Under the pieces are notes generated by a model. The model was not told the origin of the DNA, did not search any database, and saw nothing but the letters and a program-made list of their open reading frames with translations. 64,000 nucleotides of DNA from Paramoeba atlantica. Lineage: Eukaryota > Discosea. A program made the translations under genes and the position numbers. Each line of letters begins with the position of its first letter. The first letter of the stretch is position 1. Location: the NCBI GenBank assembly GCA_977017575.1, contig CDRNVI010000048.1, forward strand, positions 124,001 to 188,000, given 5' to 3'. Of this stretch, positions 49,515-59,689 are shown one piece after another.

Positions 49515-51912
49515 CAGGGTTCGCAGAAACTATAATATAGTAAAATATAGTTTTTTTTATTGAATATAGTTACTATATAGTACTATATTTACTATATTTT
49601 ACTATAAAACTATAAGAAAACTATAAACTTTTGTTGCATTCCAAATGGTATTTTTTGTGTAAGTGAGTAACACACACGCGTTTTTATACGTCCATCGTCA
49701 CTCCACCTCCGCACTTAGCCTGCCCAAAGCCAAAAAAAATATAGCCCAAACTCGAAGTATCCGTTTTTAGTAAGAAATCATAGTAAAAACTGACTTGCAG
49801 CGGTGCAGACTCCAAAGAAAGCGGCAGTTTCCACAGGAAAAACGGTATCTCCCTTATGGCATGAAGACAAGCATCTAAAAAGGTAGAGATGGGGTAGAAC
49901 CATTGCCCCCCTACCCAGATGCGATAGTTCTTCGGGTCCGCAGAAATCATAGTAAAAACTGACTTGCAGCGGTACAGACTCCAAAGAAAATCCATCTCCG
50001 ACGTGTTCACGGAGTCTTGTTTCATAAGAGAGGAATATTTATGAGCTATCCGTTGCCCCTGGGCTTTCAAAGCGCTGATTCCATCTCCTGTTGCTACGTG
50101 GGCTACCTCGGCGACCGGGTCCAACTCAACTTCTATTGCCTGCGGGAGCGGATTCTGCTTCTCCACGGAAGAACGTAACCTACATCGAATAGATGTTTCT
50201 GCCGCCACCATTTCTGGAGACATACGCGCACGAAGATCATCATATATAAATCCCACGGAACTAAACAATCTCTCACAATTTGCCTCAGAAGCAACAAAGG
50301 AAGTCAGCTTCAGTTCCGCCCTAGACAAATGTAAAAATTTTCCTTTAATTGATAAATCCGACCAAAACTGAAACATTTCACTTTCTTTTTCAATAGAGGA
50401 ACCTTCGCTCATGTTAAAAAACTCCTGCACACGTCCACTAAACCACAATTTCAAATCTTGACGCATTCCCGACTCGGACGCTTCTTTATTAGGGGTTTTT
50501 GACAACTTTATCGCTAATTGCGGGCAGCACTTGCTGAGTCCTACGATGCAAGACCGTCCGTTCCAGTCAATGCATGGAGACAGTGATGCAGCAAGAAGAT
50601 GTTCGTGTCGTAATATTCGCATGAGACGATCAGCCAAGACCATCCCATGTGGCTGAGGTACGTCATTTATTAGCTGTATCCTCATTTGCATTGCCGTGGG
50701 GAGCGTACAATCATCTCTTTCCATGAATCTGCCAACAATGCGATAAATGAGAAGCGACTCAAGCCACGAAAACATTCGAGCTTTTGTCGTAAACGCTTCC
50801 CAATTAGAATCACCCAGAGCACGCTCGACCGAGTCAAAGATCGACCACCAACGTGTCGGACAAGGTGCCCGCCACTTTTCGTAATTTTTTCCGAGGCCTA
50901 AAATCTCATCAGTATTTTCCATCCGCATTATGTGCCCCATGCAAAGTTGAAGCGAGTGGACCATGCAAACAGTATAAGCTATTCCACTCTCTTCAGCGAT
51001 TATCATTAAACCCTTTTTGATTCCAGCTCCTGCGTCTGAAACCACGTGCGCCACAAAAATTCGATCGGCGTAAAGCTCCTCTATAACCTCTTTTAATAGA
51101 AGTTGAAAGGCGGATGCATCACTTGCGGGCATGGGTCTGACGGTCCAACACATAGACACACCATAGTTGATCATTGTAACGGCGCAGGTCGTACGATGGT
51201 GAAAAGTGGCTGTGTCTAAACATAAACTCACATGCGAAAATTTAAAACCAAGGTCAACGCACATCTTTACTCTAGTTTGCTTTGCATACTCAATGGTCAG
51301 TTCGTTTAATTTTTCCCTTTGAGGTGGAGTGGGACACATGCCTCGTACAATTCTGTTAAGAAACCAAGGATGCTCAAGAGCTGCGGTTGAAATTCCGAAC
51401 TCTGCTTTCCAAACTATTATATCCTTATGGTCCTGAGGTTTGGACGCTTGTGAAGAGATGTTTAACGTCGGATTTGCACGTCGACGCTTTTCGTTTTGTT
51501 CAGCACACCAGGTATCATATTTTTTCTCGTGTTTCACTAAGTGCTTCTCTGCGGAATGATAATCTGTCGATAGCCCTCTTGGAACCAAAAAACGCTTCTT
51601 ACTTCCCTCCTCACACAGGTTGCATTCCACCGCTGGTTTCTGTCCTTCCGTGCGCGGTACTTCACTAAAATAGTCTTTACAGAAATTTCCCCTCGTCAGT
51701 TTCGTTTCGGGCATCTGTTTCGGTTTTAAAATGAAGAAAAATTAAGAAAAAAAGGGATAAAAACACATTTGCATATGACTAGGATGGGTCAAAGGGCTTA
51801 AAAGCACCTTGAAATACGAAGAAAAAAAATATAGTTTTTTATAGTTTTTGAAAAAAGTTTATAGTAACTATATAGTACTATATTGATAGTTTTATAGTTT
51901 CTGCGAACCCTG
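49515..51912. mobile_element. Complete hAT transposon with perfect 8-bp target duplication
   Basis: TCCAAAAG flanks both sides (49507-49514 and 51913-51920). Both ends carry CAGGGTTCGCAGAAACTATA as perfect inverted repeats, followed by AT-rich subterminal repeats (ACTATATAGTACTATATT in both). An 8-bp target duplication and CAGGG ends are standard for hAT. The single transposase frame inside is open, so the copy looks whole and recent. Confidence 0.93.
49684..51714 (-). CDS. hAT transposase
   Basis: A 676-residue open frame. The N-terminus has a BED-like zinc finger (CNLCEEGSKKRF then H...H in YHSAEKHLVKHEKK). CLDTATFHHR carries the first catalytic Asp and VVSDAGAGIKKGL the second. CPTRWWSIFDSVERAL is the conserved W block. 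ASEANCERLFSSVGFIYDDL then RARMSPEMVAAETSIRCR is the C-terminal dimerisation region. The protein extends about 160 residues beyond the usual end. That tail includes the product of a 50-bp direct duplication (49782-49834 and 49944-49996). The remnant at 2.8-3.1 kb is a diverged cousin. Confidence 0.9.
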   Translation of the reverse strand: MPETKLTRGNFCKDYFSEVPRTEGQKPAVECNLCEEGSKKRFLVPRGLSTDYHSAEKHLVKHEKKYDTWCAEQNEKRRRANPTLNISSQASKPQDHKDIIVWKAEFGISTAALEHPWFLNRIVRGMCPTPPQREKLNELTIEYAKQTRVKMCVDLGFKFSHVSLCLDTATFHHRTTCAVTMINYGVSMCWTVRPMPASDASAFQLLLKEVIEELYADRIFVAHVVSDAGAGIKKGLMIIAEESGIAYTVCMVHSLQLCMGHIMRMENTDEILGLGKNYEKWRAPCPTRWWSIFDSVERALGDSNWEAFTTKARMFSWLESLLIYRIVGRFMERDDCTLPTAMQMRIQLINDVPQPHGMVLADRLMRILRHEHLLAASLSPCIDWNGRSCIVGLSKCCPQLAIKLSKTPNKEASESGMRQDLKLWFSGRVQEFFNMSEGSSIEKESEMFQFWSDLSIKGKFLHLSRAELKLTSFVASEANCERLFSSVGFIYDDLRARMSPEMVAAETSIRCRLRSSVEKQNPLPQAIEVELDPVAEVAHVATGDGISALKAQGQRIAHKYSSLMKQDSVNTSEMDFLWSLYRCKSVFTMISADPKNYRIWVGGQWFYPISTFLDACLHAIREIPFFLWKLPLSLESAPLQVSFYYDFLLKTDTSSLGYIFFGFGQAKCGGGVTMDV

Positions 51913-51920
51913 TCCAAAAG

Positions 51921-52435
51921 TACGTATTCCGTTTCCAATAAAAATAGCAATACAGAAAAAAATAGAAAAACAACAAAGCAAGTTAGTAGTAGTGCATTCA
52001 TTGAAAACAAATCAAGTGGGCAAAGTGCAGAAGACGCAGACAAAAAAAGTCGTCCTCAAACAAAGTCCCTCAGTAAAAGCAAATTACGAAAGGAAATCCA
52101 GTTCGTGCTTTCACGTACATTAACAAAGAATATGAAAAGATATATTAAGAAGAAATAGAACTGGAAATAGAACATAACGAAAATTCATTGAAATCGTCAT
52201 ACATGTAGATCAGTTTCTCAAAGAGTACAAGTCTCATCACATCAGCACAGTTTGAAACAATGTTCCGGAATTCCATAATCAAAGTAACTTGTGAACGGGA
52301 AGACCCATCCCCTCAGCTCGCAGCCAACACAGTTCATACACGTACATAATTATTAACAAACCCTATTCAAATATAATCCCTCCTGAATTTCAATCCGTAA
52401 ACTTTTAGGCCAGATCAGTAAAACTCAATCGAACA
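51921..52435. other. Non-coding gap inside the tyrosine-recombinase element
   Basis: AT-rich sequence between the gag-like and recombinase frames of the fossil element. It contains the GTGAACGGGAAGACCCATCC block that is also found at 44.29 kb. Confidence 0.5.
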
Positions 52436-53443
52436 ATGACAACGAAATCAAGTACGAATCGCCAGAACCAATCGATACAGCAAAAATTTTCAAACACGAG
52501 CATCCCATCGCATCAGAGACAACAGTGCCCATCTTCGACATCAGGAAGAGTTTCCAAACGTGGTATGATGAAGCTACCCGAAACATCGGCAAAATACATA
52601 TTACAAAAAATATTTCGGATTGCTCATCCGGAAATTATCACCAACCTACAGGGTATGTGGGAAAAATGCACTTGGGACACGAGGGCACGATTGGTCTCGG
52701 ATATGGTACGTCGGAAGTTGCCGTTAACCGACCAGGGCGTAGTCCTATATATAGTACGTATTCATACTACCATCCAGACAAAACTGATCTATTTGCGTCA
52801 CCTAATCGCCATTTTGCGCCGTATGGGACGATCAACTACGCAGACAGAAATGTATTCCAAAACTTTGATCCGCAGGGGGGCTACCATCCCGGGTCGACAA
52901 TCATCCCCTCTTACACGTGCTGCTTTGGAGAAGGTAACACGACAGATGTCCGAGGAAATGGCTGCTATAGTCCATATTGCTTTCAAAACGGCCTCCCGGT
53001 TGGGCGAAGTTTCCAAACTGAAGAGAAAAGATTTTATCACCCTTACCCCCAACAGGATTGTGATCAATTGGGGATGCAAGACCAAAACCACCCGGGAGCA
53101 ACCCTTTCGACCGGACAATTTGGTAGTCATCGAGGGACGGAGTACAAACCGTATTTACAATTATATCAAACATATCCCGCCCAACCAGCGCATCAGCAAT
53201 TTGACTACCCAACAAGTAACAAAGGTTTTGAAAACACATTTGGGAACAGGGTTTACCTCCCACTCTCTCAAACATGGGGCAATATCAGGATTGATGAGCC
53301 AAGTTGCTCAGGGCGACCTTACCATGGAGGAAGTAATGCGTTTAGCACATCATCGACAACTAACGACGCTGGTACGGTATGCTGGCGCAAGCGAAAATAC
53401 CGCTCTGGCTCTCGGCACACAAAAGGCGACACGATGCCTTTGA
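52436..53443 (+). CDS. Tyrosine recombinase of the DIRS/PAT-like element (fossil)
   Basis: A 335-codon frame. The C-terminal half has FKTASRLGEVSKLKRKDF (catalytic Arg region), TSHSLKHGAISGL (H..KH box) and LAHHRQLTTLVRYAG (nucleophilic Tyr region), the order of phage-integrase-fold recombinases. Such enzymes integrate the circular DNA of DIRS-type elements in place of a DDE integrase. A second long open frame overlaps it (52525-53667). Confidence 0.85.
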   Translation: MTTKSSTNRQNQSIQQKFSNTSIPSHQRQQCPSSTSGRVSKRGMMKLPETSAKYILQKIFRIAHPEIITNLQGMWEKCTWDTRARLVSDMVRRKLPLTDQGVVLYIVRIHTTIQTKLIYLRHLIAILRRMGRSTTQTEMYSKTLIRRGATIPGRQSSPLTRAALEKVTRQMSEEMAAIVHIAFKTASRLGEVSKLKRKDFITLTPNRIVINWGCKTKTTREQPFRPDNLVVIEGRSTNRIYNYIKHIPPNQRISNLTTQQVTKVLKTHLGTGFTSHSLKHGAISGLMSQVAQGDLTMEEVMRLAHHRQLTTLVRYAGASENTALALGTQKATRCL

Positions 53444-53667
53444 TGAATATTGAAAATCTTGCTACGGGAGATTGGTGCACGGTCGGAGGCTTGCCTTTAC
53501 CTGGTCGAAAACGTACTTTAACACGCATACATCGACGAACGACGCTGCCGACAATACAAGAGAGGGACGCATACCCCCTACATGCATCGGCCGTGCATCC
53601 TATAAATTTGCAACGGGTACGTCAGTTAATGAATGATGAAACAAGGGCTAGGTTTGATGAACTATGA
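52525..53667 (+). other. Long open frame overlapping the recombinase gene (fossil)
   Basis: 380 codons stay open in the frame used by the downstream RT, across most of the recombinase gene. The product is rich in Tyr, Pro, Gly and Gln in the overlap and more ordinary near its end. Overlap of the recombinase with other frames is known in DIRS elements. Whether this one is translated is unknown. Confidence 0.4.
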
Positions 53668-53709
53668 GGTACTCTAACAGAACCGAAAATTGAACTTAAT
53701 CAATCTACA

Positions 53710-54785
53710 ATGCAACCGGTGTCCAAGACTACTTTGTCCATCCCAGATCTATACAAATTGGTTGAATGCGGAATAATTTCGAAGGTGGATGAACAAACGC
53801 TGAAAGATAACCCCACACGAGGATTGGTTGTTCCATTTACTACGGTAGAAGAGCGAGAAGACGGTATGCGGCGAAGGTTCATCTGTTGGCCATGTGAACA
53901 CAATGCCACTCTTCAAAATCAGTATACACCACAAGTTCCTATCACGCAACCAGTATTCTATGTTGATGCCTTAAAACATGAGCAAGCAATTAAAAGAGAT
54001 CTTAAATGTAGCTTTTTTCAGTTGGAGCTGCCACAAAAAGCGCGGGCATACTACCGTTTTCTATACCAGGGCAGAGTCTATGAATTAAATCGAATGCCGA
54101 TGGGTCACATGTGTGCCCCAGAGATCCAACAAACCGTCACTTCGGTTATAGCGGGACATGCAACATATTGCAACAACAGTGCAGCGAATATTCGGTTTGG
54201 ACGGGAAGGAGATTTGGGCATTTATGTCGACGGAATACGTTTTAGTGGTACAGCGACAGCATGTAAGGAGTACGAAACATGGCTCGAAGGTCGCGCCCAT
54301 GAAATTCAAGCTACTTTCAAAGAATCGGAGTCGATACGGGGCACAGCATATTCGTTTGTCGGTATCGAGTTTGATCACGATCAAGGCCAATATCGTCTCA
54401 CCTCTAAGTTTATCAAAAAAATTCCTCACATATTACCAAAAGAACTTCCGCTACACGCATTAAGGTCACTGAGCGCACGTTTGATTTACGGATCCGGAGT
54501 TTTGAAAATTAATATGCCTCGATATTATTGGGCCGTAAAGTTTGTTCGCCGACAGCTGTCCAAGTTAAATAGGGGAATGATAACAGATGTCGAAAAAGTA
54601 TGCATTCCTGTTAGCGTTTATAACGATCTTCAAATGTGGGTCAACGAGGTTAGGGCTAATCGGTGGTATAGTTATGATGCGCGATCGATATTAAAAACTG
54701 CTGTGATGTACACCGATGCTTCTCAAGCTGGATGGGGAGCCGTATTATTTACACCACTAGGCGATTTGGAGTTGACTGCGGACGA
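53710..54785 (+). CDS. Reverse transcriptase/RNase H of the DIRS/PAT-like element, left part (fossil)
   Basis: The frame carries an RT core (AIKRDLKCSFFQLELPQKAR, RVYELNRMPMGHMCAPEIQQ) and then an RNase H start (VMYTDASQAGWGAVLF). DASxxGWGA is the RNase H motif of DIRS and LTR elements. The LINE inserted at about 54785 cuts the RNase H domain. The remainder is found at 59690-60011. Confidence 0.8.
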
Positions 54786-57700
54786 TAGTTTATTTTTTTT
54801 TTGTTTAGCGTGTAGATGTGCGACCCTTTCTTTTGTGGCAACCTAACAAGGATATATAAGATAATAGTAAATACCCATCCATCGTTTTTTGTAAGACCCC
54901 TGTCATTGCATTCTGCCACAATGACGGATCAGAGATAAGGCTTATATAAGGCTTGCGCGACTTTGCAAACTGTGTAATATTTCGTATTATGATATAAAAA
55001 CTAATGAGCTGATTTATAGACTGAATTCCTGCGTAGCGCCTTCTTCGTTTAGGTATTTCCGAAGGTGGGAATAAACTTCTAGACCATTTAATTCCTGCAC
55101 CAGTAGTTTAAATTCCTGTTCAACCCTCTGCCGGTCTAGTAAGGCGGCATCTGCTATCGCATGGATCAGACTTTGCGTGTTGCGATGTAAAGAACCTCCG
55201 GACAGAACAGGCAAGCATTGAAAGCATTCTTCTCGTATAATATTCGTCTGCACGTACGTGTTATGTTTCCTTTTGATCGCGTCGTTGATTAGTTGGATGC
55301 ATTTTTTAGACCTATTGCTCTGCGAAAGCTCGTGTATTACGGTTAAGTCATAGTATACCTCGCCGTTGTTCCAATAAATAACGAGATCCGGTCCGGATCG
55401 GCATAGCCGTCTTCCAGTGCAAACTTTCTGATGAGTTACGTGATTGCTTGGACTAATTATATCTCTGCACTGCAGACATTTCCATGACGAGAAAGCTCTG
55501 GGTTCCTTTTCACATGGCAATCCAGCTTTGTGGCATAGTCGCTGTAGAAATGTAACAAGTGCATTGTGCTTCGCCGTTGAATTGAATCCTGAGCATTGAA
55601 CGCATCCTGGGATATGTGACAGAGCATTCCGATTGTCGAGAACAATGCCACATCCCGGGCAAAGAAGGTTGGTCGGAAGATTTTGATGTTGAGCATTTAG
55701 CCTAGGCATAACCGCAAGCTTAAATAGGTGTGACGGTATACTTCGTACATGTGACGTGAGCCAGTCGTTGTTGCCTTTGAAAGAAGTGGCTTGAAGTATG
55801 GGCTTAAGTTCGGGATTTAGCAGCAATTCTTTCCAATCCTTTTCATGTTGAATCACGTTGGATGTTTCGTCGTCAACAGGTGTAATTTTTAGACTAGATT
55901 TCTTTGGAATGCATTTGTGTGCAGCTGTGGTGTTTGTTACAGTCCGAGCTGAAGATCTTTGGCGCTCAAGAACTGAAAAACGCGAAGCAGCGTACGCATT
56001 CGCTCTATTGGGATTACTGGCTGTTAATCCGAAACCCCCTTTTTTGAATGGAAGACGGATGATTTTCTTTCGATTTGATGATAACGGCCCGAACCAGGCT
56101 TCCACGACATCCTCGACTTTTTGATCAAACTCCGCAGTAGCAGTGTCTGTGGTGTCCGCTTCGTGAACGCGCATGAGGTATTGCAGTCTAATGTTTACGC
56201 ATTTAGACAGCAGCAGAAGAGAAATATTATTTATACCCATTTTCTTTAGCCGCCTAAACCCGTCATCATGTTTGTTTACCTGTCGAAGGAGCCTTTCACT
56301 AATCGACTCGTTTTCACCTATGTGAGCACCCAGTATCTTAATGGCATCGGATTCTGTTTTAAGACCTTGCTGTTGAAGAGACCATGGTATGGAGTTTCCT
56401 GACATTCCCTGAAACCACACACACTTCGTCTCGGCGAGACTCACCCGTTTCTGCTTGAGAAGATCTCTAAGTCGGAAAAACACCGTTTCTAATTCGTTAG
56501 GGTCTCGCGAAACCAGAGTTATATCGTCGATGTAAGCGTTGATTTCTACACCAGGGAATTCCATGGCCAACGTTTCAAGGATCGGCTGACAAAATACACA
56601 AAAGTATAGACTTGCTAAGGCAGAACCTTGTCGTACTCCAGCGGAACTCGGTATAATGCTCGCTAAATTGCCATCAGAACCGAAATACAGCAGGTCAGAG
56701 GGTTCGGAGTATTCGGCGGTGAAGAACCTCTGGAAAGGTTTGAGTGTTGCAAATGCAAAGACGCTTTTGGCCATTTCGGTCCTTGAAGGGGTGTTAAATG
56801 CATTCCTCATGTCGACAGATAGAATCGTGTGACCGTCTCGATATCGGTCGCGTAGCTTGTGGACGATTCTTTCACACCCCGCCTGCGAAAACACCCCCTG
56901 TTGCATTGGAGAGAAAAGGGGTTCCAGCGTTTTTTCATACCTCTGCAGCAATATCAGGCCGGCTAGCTTACCAAATATTTCGCCAATCGCTACAGGCCGA
57001 ACTCCTCCGTCGGGTTTTGCTATTGCAACCAGACGGGCCCGATTAAGTCTTTGCATCACTTGGCGTGAAAGAAATCCGTTGATCAGGTCCCCCATCATGT
57101 GACACATACTCCCACAACATGGCTCGTCGTCAACCAGTAGTCTAATAACACTATCCGTTGTTCCTGTGGGACCCGGGCTGACGCCTTTCGCCAACCGTTT
57201 GCTGGCGCTGCGAATTTCGATCGGCGAAACTGCAGCTATGATGGGTGCATCTTCGGGTACGTTAAATTTGCTGTTTTGTTCCGGATGCAGGTCTCGCAGC
57301 TTTTGTATGGTTTCTTGGTCTGTAAGTGACTTATTCTGAAACGAACGATCGAGTACTTTACATGCTTTGGAAACGCAGCCTTCTAAGGCAAGACGTGTTA
57401 CTCTCTTGATGGCTCTTCGGTCCTCTTTCGCTACTACTTCTTCTTCCGCCTTGTCGTCATTAAACGGGTCTCGTAGAGGTCTTCGGCGTCTTTGTCTGAC
57501 ACTGGATTGACGGACCTCTGCAAGAGACAGTTTCATAGCAGACAGAACTTGGTTCCATATTTTGTTCCTTTGCGGATAGTCGCTTTGATGGTACGGTTGC
57601 ATAATGTCTCGATATATGGCAAGTATTCGCGGAATGAAGTCTGGACTAATTGTTTTGGCCGTGGGAATCGGAAGGTGGTCAACGTCGTCGCCTTTCCAGT

Positions 57701-59682
57701 CACTCACATTGAAACCTAAACTGTTGAATGTGGTATCTTCGTGTGATTGTTCGTCGCTTTCATCCAACTCTGGCGGCGTTATGTGCCACCGTAGGTGAAA
57801 GATCCGTACGTTTTCTTGAGGCGGAAGGAAGCCGTCGAAATATTCGCTTGCATGATGGCCTTTGATACCTCTGTACCGAAGAGTGATCTTCTTCTTGTTA
57901 GCTCTGCGATTTGTTTTTGTAACGACACCCTCCGATATGTTGATTTTCGTTTGCCTGTCGAAAGTCCAAGCGATAGTGCACGTCGCTCCGTTTTTGATGT
58001 GAGATAGTGATTGGATGATGTCATTGGAGGTGATGGGGAACTCTGTTTCCGGTTTTATGGCTCCGATAATGTTCTCGAAGACTTCGCCATTTATTCCATC
58101 GCAAAATGTGATCGCGGAACCTCTCTGTATTTCGTCAGCTATGTCCACAGGAATAGGTGGTAGTGGGGTTTCAAGGGCTGCGCCGCGAGTCGGAGACTCA
58201 CAGTCGTGAAATTCAACATCTTTGTCTATAGACTCTTCTGCTCCTGTACTCTTTTCCGTAATTGGAGTCGGGGTAGCGTCAGTGTCATTGTTGAGATCGT
58301 CGGCCGGGGATGGTGTCATCGGTTTTCCGGGAAGCTGTTCTAGCATGGTTTTTCTTCGAATTCCTAGTTGCTCTCTAGGAACATCGTTCTCGGCAACGGT
58401 TTGTGCTGTGTCTATCTGTTCTTTGTATCTCCGTCGAAGATTTTCCATCATCAAGGAGGATGGATTTAGTGGGCGCATGACAAGTTCATTAAGGGTTTCC
58501 GGATCCTTCGGTGGGGGGGTGGCTGCGTCCGCGTAAGTCGGTTCTGTACTACAGTTGGTAAAGGCAGTTACTTTTGCAGTGTTAGTTTTTAGCATGACGC
58601 TCCCTTCTGGATGTCGAAGTGTCGGGTTGCTGTTCTCGTGTTCTTTACTTTGTTGTACTAAATTCAACTGTTTGTTCCGTCGACTAAAAAAGCTGGACGA
58701 GAGGAGCGAGTTCTTGAATCGAATACGGCAGTTGGATTTCGAATGTTTATCGACTTCTTTGCTGGCCATCCCATCGCTCGGTGGCATGTTTGGCGCTTCG
58801 CTGGATCTGTCTTGACATCTTGGGGAATGATTCATCGAACTCGTATGATTTTTAGCAGAATTTAGTGGATTATGGAGGTCTGGAGCTGATAACGGTGTCA
58901 GAGGTGGCAGCGACGGCGGTGGCAACGGCGGTGGCAAATCTGGCGATTCAGGGCTCGGGCGTGTAGTTTGCGTGGTGATGATTGCAGATAGTTGATGGCT
59001 CTCAGTTTGCATCGCCGTAACGCTGGCGCGGGCTTTCCGCGACAGCGCATGCATGCTCGATTGCGTAAAGGGTGTGACCTGCACCAGTGCAGCTGGAGTG
59101 GACGGCGGAGCAAGTAAAGGTGGCGGCGCAGCGCAATGGGACGGCGGCGGCTGTGGCGGCAGGGTCTCAGGAGCTTTATTTTTTTGCCGCGAAGGTGGCG
59201 ATCGCTGCGGCGGCGGCGGCGACTGTTGCGGTGTTGTGGTCGCTGGAGGCTCTGGACTGTTGCGGTGGTGGAGGCGCTGGTGGCCTGAGCACGTGGAGGG
59301 TGTGACCTGCACCAGTGCAGCGGGAGGCGGCAGCGGCGGCGCAATGGGGGGGAACGGAGGCGCAGCGGGAGAGCAGACGTCGCAGAGAGGCAACGCAGCA
59401 GATTGTATAATCCGTGGCGGCGACTGTGGCAAATCCTCAGAAGGTTTCTTTTTTTGCCCCGAATGTGGCGATCGCTGCTGCAGCGGTGGCGAATGTTGCG
59501 GTGTTGTGGGCGGCAGCCCCACTTCAAGCGTTTTCTTCTTCCCTCGTCGGGATGGCGGCAGCGGTACAACCTCTGGAGCTACTCCAGTGTCCTTCGCCCT
59601 GCTCCGCGTGAACATTCCCATTAAGTAAAAGTAAAAAGTAAACAACAAGCAACAAGGTACAGAAACTGTATCTTTATCGTTA
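54785..59682 (-). mobile_element. Full-length LINE family A element inserted in the RNase H region
   Basis: The 5' end at about 59682 starts AACGATAAAGATACAGTTTC TGTACC, the same 5' sequence as two other copies. A single 1535-codon frame follows. A 3' UTR of about 230 bp ends in an A-rich run (forward TTTATTTTTTTTTT at about 54789). It lies opposite to the host retroelement. The exact left border and the target duplication are not certain; GGCGA occurs near both sides. Confidence 0.8.
55014..59621 (-). CDS. LINE family A polyprotein: RT, zinc-knuckle-like region, restriction-like endonuclease
   Basis: I start at MGMFTRSRAKDTG (59621), shared with the copy at 35.4 kb. Residues 20-270 are Pro/Ser/His-rich and low-complexity. 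About 480-640 form a folded region shared with the copy at 41.5-44 kb. RT spans about 790-1130 (RARLVAIAKPDGGVRPVAIG, SVDMRNAFNTPSRTEM, SSAGVRQGSALASLYFCVF, NAYIDDITLVSRD). Then CPGCGIVLDN, HIPGCVQCSGFNSTAKHN, and SGPDLVIYWNNGEVYYDLTV as endonuclease. An RT followed by a C-terminal PD-(D/E)XK-like nuclease is the layout of R2, CRE, NeSL and Utopia-type elements. The clade is not settled. All motifs look complete and the frame is unbroken, so it may be active or recently so. Confidence 0.85.
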   Translation of the reverse strand: MGMFTRSRAKDTGVAPEVVPLPPSRRGKKKTLEVGLPPTTPQHSPPLQQRSPHSGQKKKPSEDLPQSPPRIIQSAALPLCDVCSPAAPPFPPIAPPLPPPAALVQVTPSTCSGHQRLHHRNSPEPPATTTPQQSPPPPQRSPPSRQKNKAPETLPPQPPPSHCAAPPPLLAPPSTPAALVQVTPFTQSSMHALSRKARASVTAMQTESHQLSAIITTQTTRPSPESPDLPPPLPPPSLPPLTPLSAPDLHNPLNSAKNHTSSMNHSPRCQDRSSEAPNMPPSDGMASKEVDKHSKSNCRIRFKNSLLSSSFFSRRNKQLNLVQQSKEHENSNPTLRHPEGSVMLKTNTAKVTAFTNCSTEPTYADAATPPPKDPETLNELVMRPLNPSSLMMENLRRRYKEQIDTAQTVAENDVPREQLGIRRKTMLEQLPGKPMTPSPADDLNNDTDATPTPITEKSTGAEESIDKDVEFHDCESPTRGAALETPLPPIPVDIADEIQRGSAITFCDGINGEVFENIIGAIKPETEFPITSNDIIQSLSHIKNGATCTIAWTFDRQTKINISEGVVTKTNRRANKKKITLRYRGIKGHHASEYFDGFLPPQENVRIFHLRWHITPPELDESDEQSHEDTTFNSLGFNVSDWKGDDVDHLPIPTAKTISPDFIPRILAIYRDIMQPYHQSDYPQRNKIWNQVLSAMKLSLAEVRQSSVRQRRRRPLRDPFNDDKAEEEVVAKEDRRAIKRVTRLALEGCVSKACKVLDRSFQNKSLTDQETIQKLRDLHPEQNSKFNVPEDAPIIAAVSPIEIRSASKRLAKGVSPGPTGTTDSVIRLLVDDEPCCGSMCHMMGDLINGFLSRQVMQRLNRARLVAIAKPDGGVRPVAIGEIFGKLAGLILLQRYEKTLEPLFSPMQQGVFSQAGCERIVHKLRDRYRDGHTILSVDMRNAFNTPSRTEMAKSVFAFATLKPFQRFFTAEYSEPSDLLYFGSDGNLASIIPSSAGVRQGSALASLYFCVFCQPILETLAMEFPGVEINAYIDDITLVSRDPNELETVFFRLRDLLKQKRVSLAETKCVWFQGMSGNSIPWSLQQQGLKTESDAIKILGAHIGENESISERLLRQVNKHDDGFRRLKKMGINNISLLLLSKCVNIRLQYLMRVHEADTTDTATAEFDQKVEDVVEAWFGPLSSNRKKIIRLPFKKGGFGLTASNPNRANAYAASRFSVLERQRSSARTVTNTTAAHKCIPKKSSLKITPVDDETSNVIQHEKDWKELLLNPELKPILQATSFKGNNDWLTSHVRSIPSHLFKLAVMPRLNAQHQNLPTNLLCPGCGIVLDNRNALSHIPGCVQCSGFNSTAKHNALVTFLQRLCHKAGLPCEKEPRAFSSWKCLQCRDIISPSNHVTHQKVCTGRRLCRSGPDLVIYWNNGEVYYDLTVIHELSQSNRSKKCIQLINDAIKRKHNTYVQTNIIREECFQCLPVLSGGSLHRNTQSLIHAIADAALLDRQRVEQEFKLLVQELNGLEVYSHLRKYLNEEGATQEFSL

Positions 59683-59689
59683 AAGGCGA

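Noticed and set aside
59053-59628. Gly/Ala-rich plus-strand frames opposite the LINE A N-terminus
   Set aside because: They mirror the low-complexity Pro/His part of the LINE protein and hold no domain.
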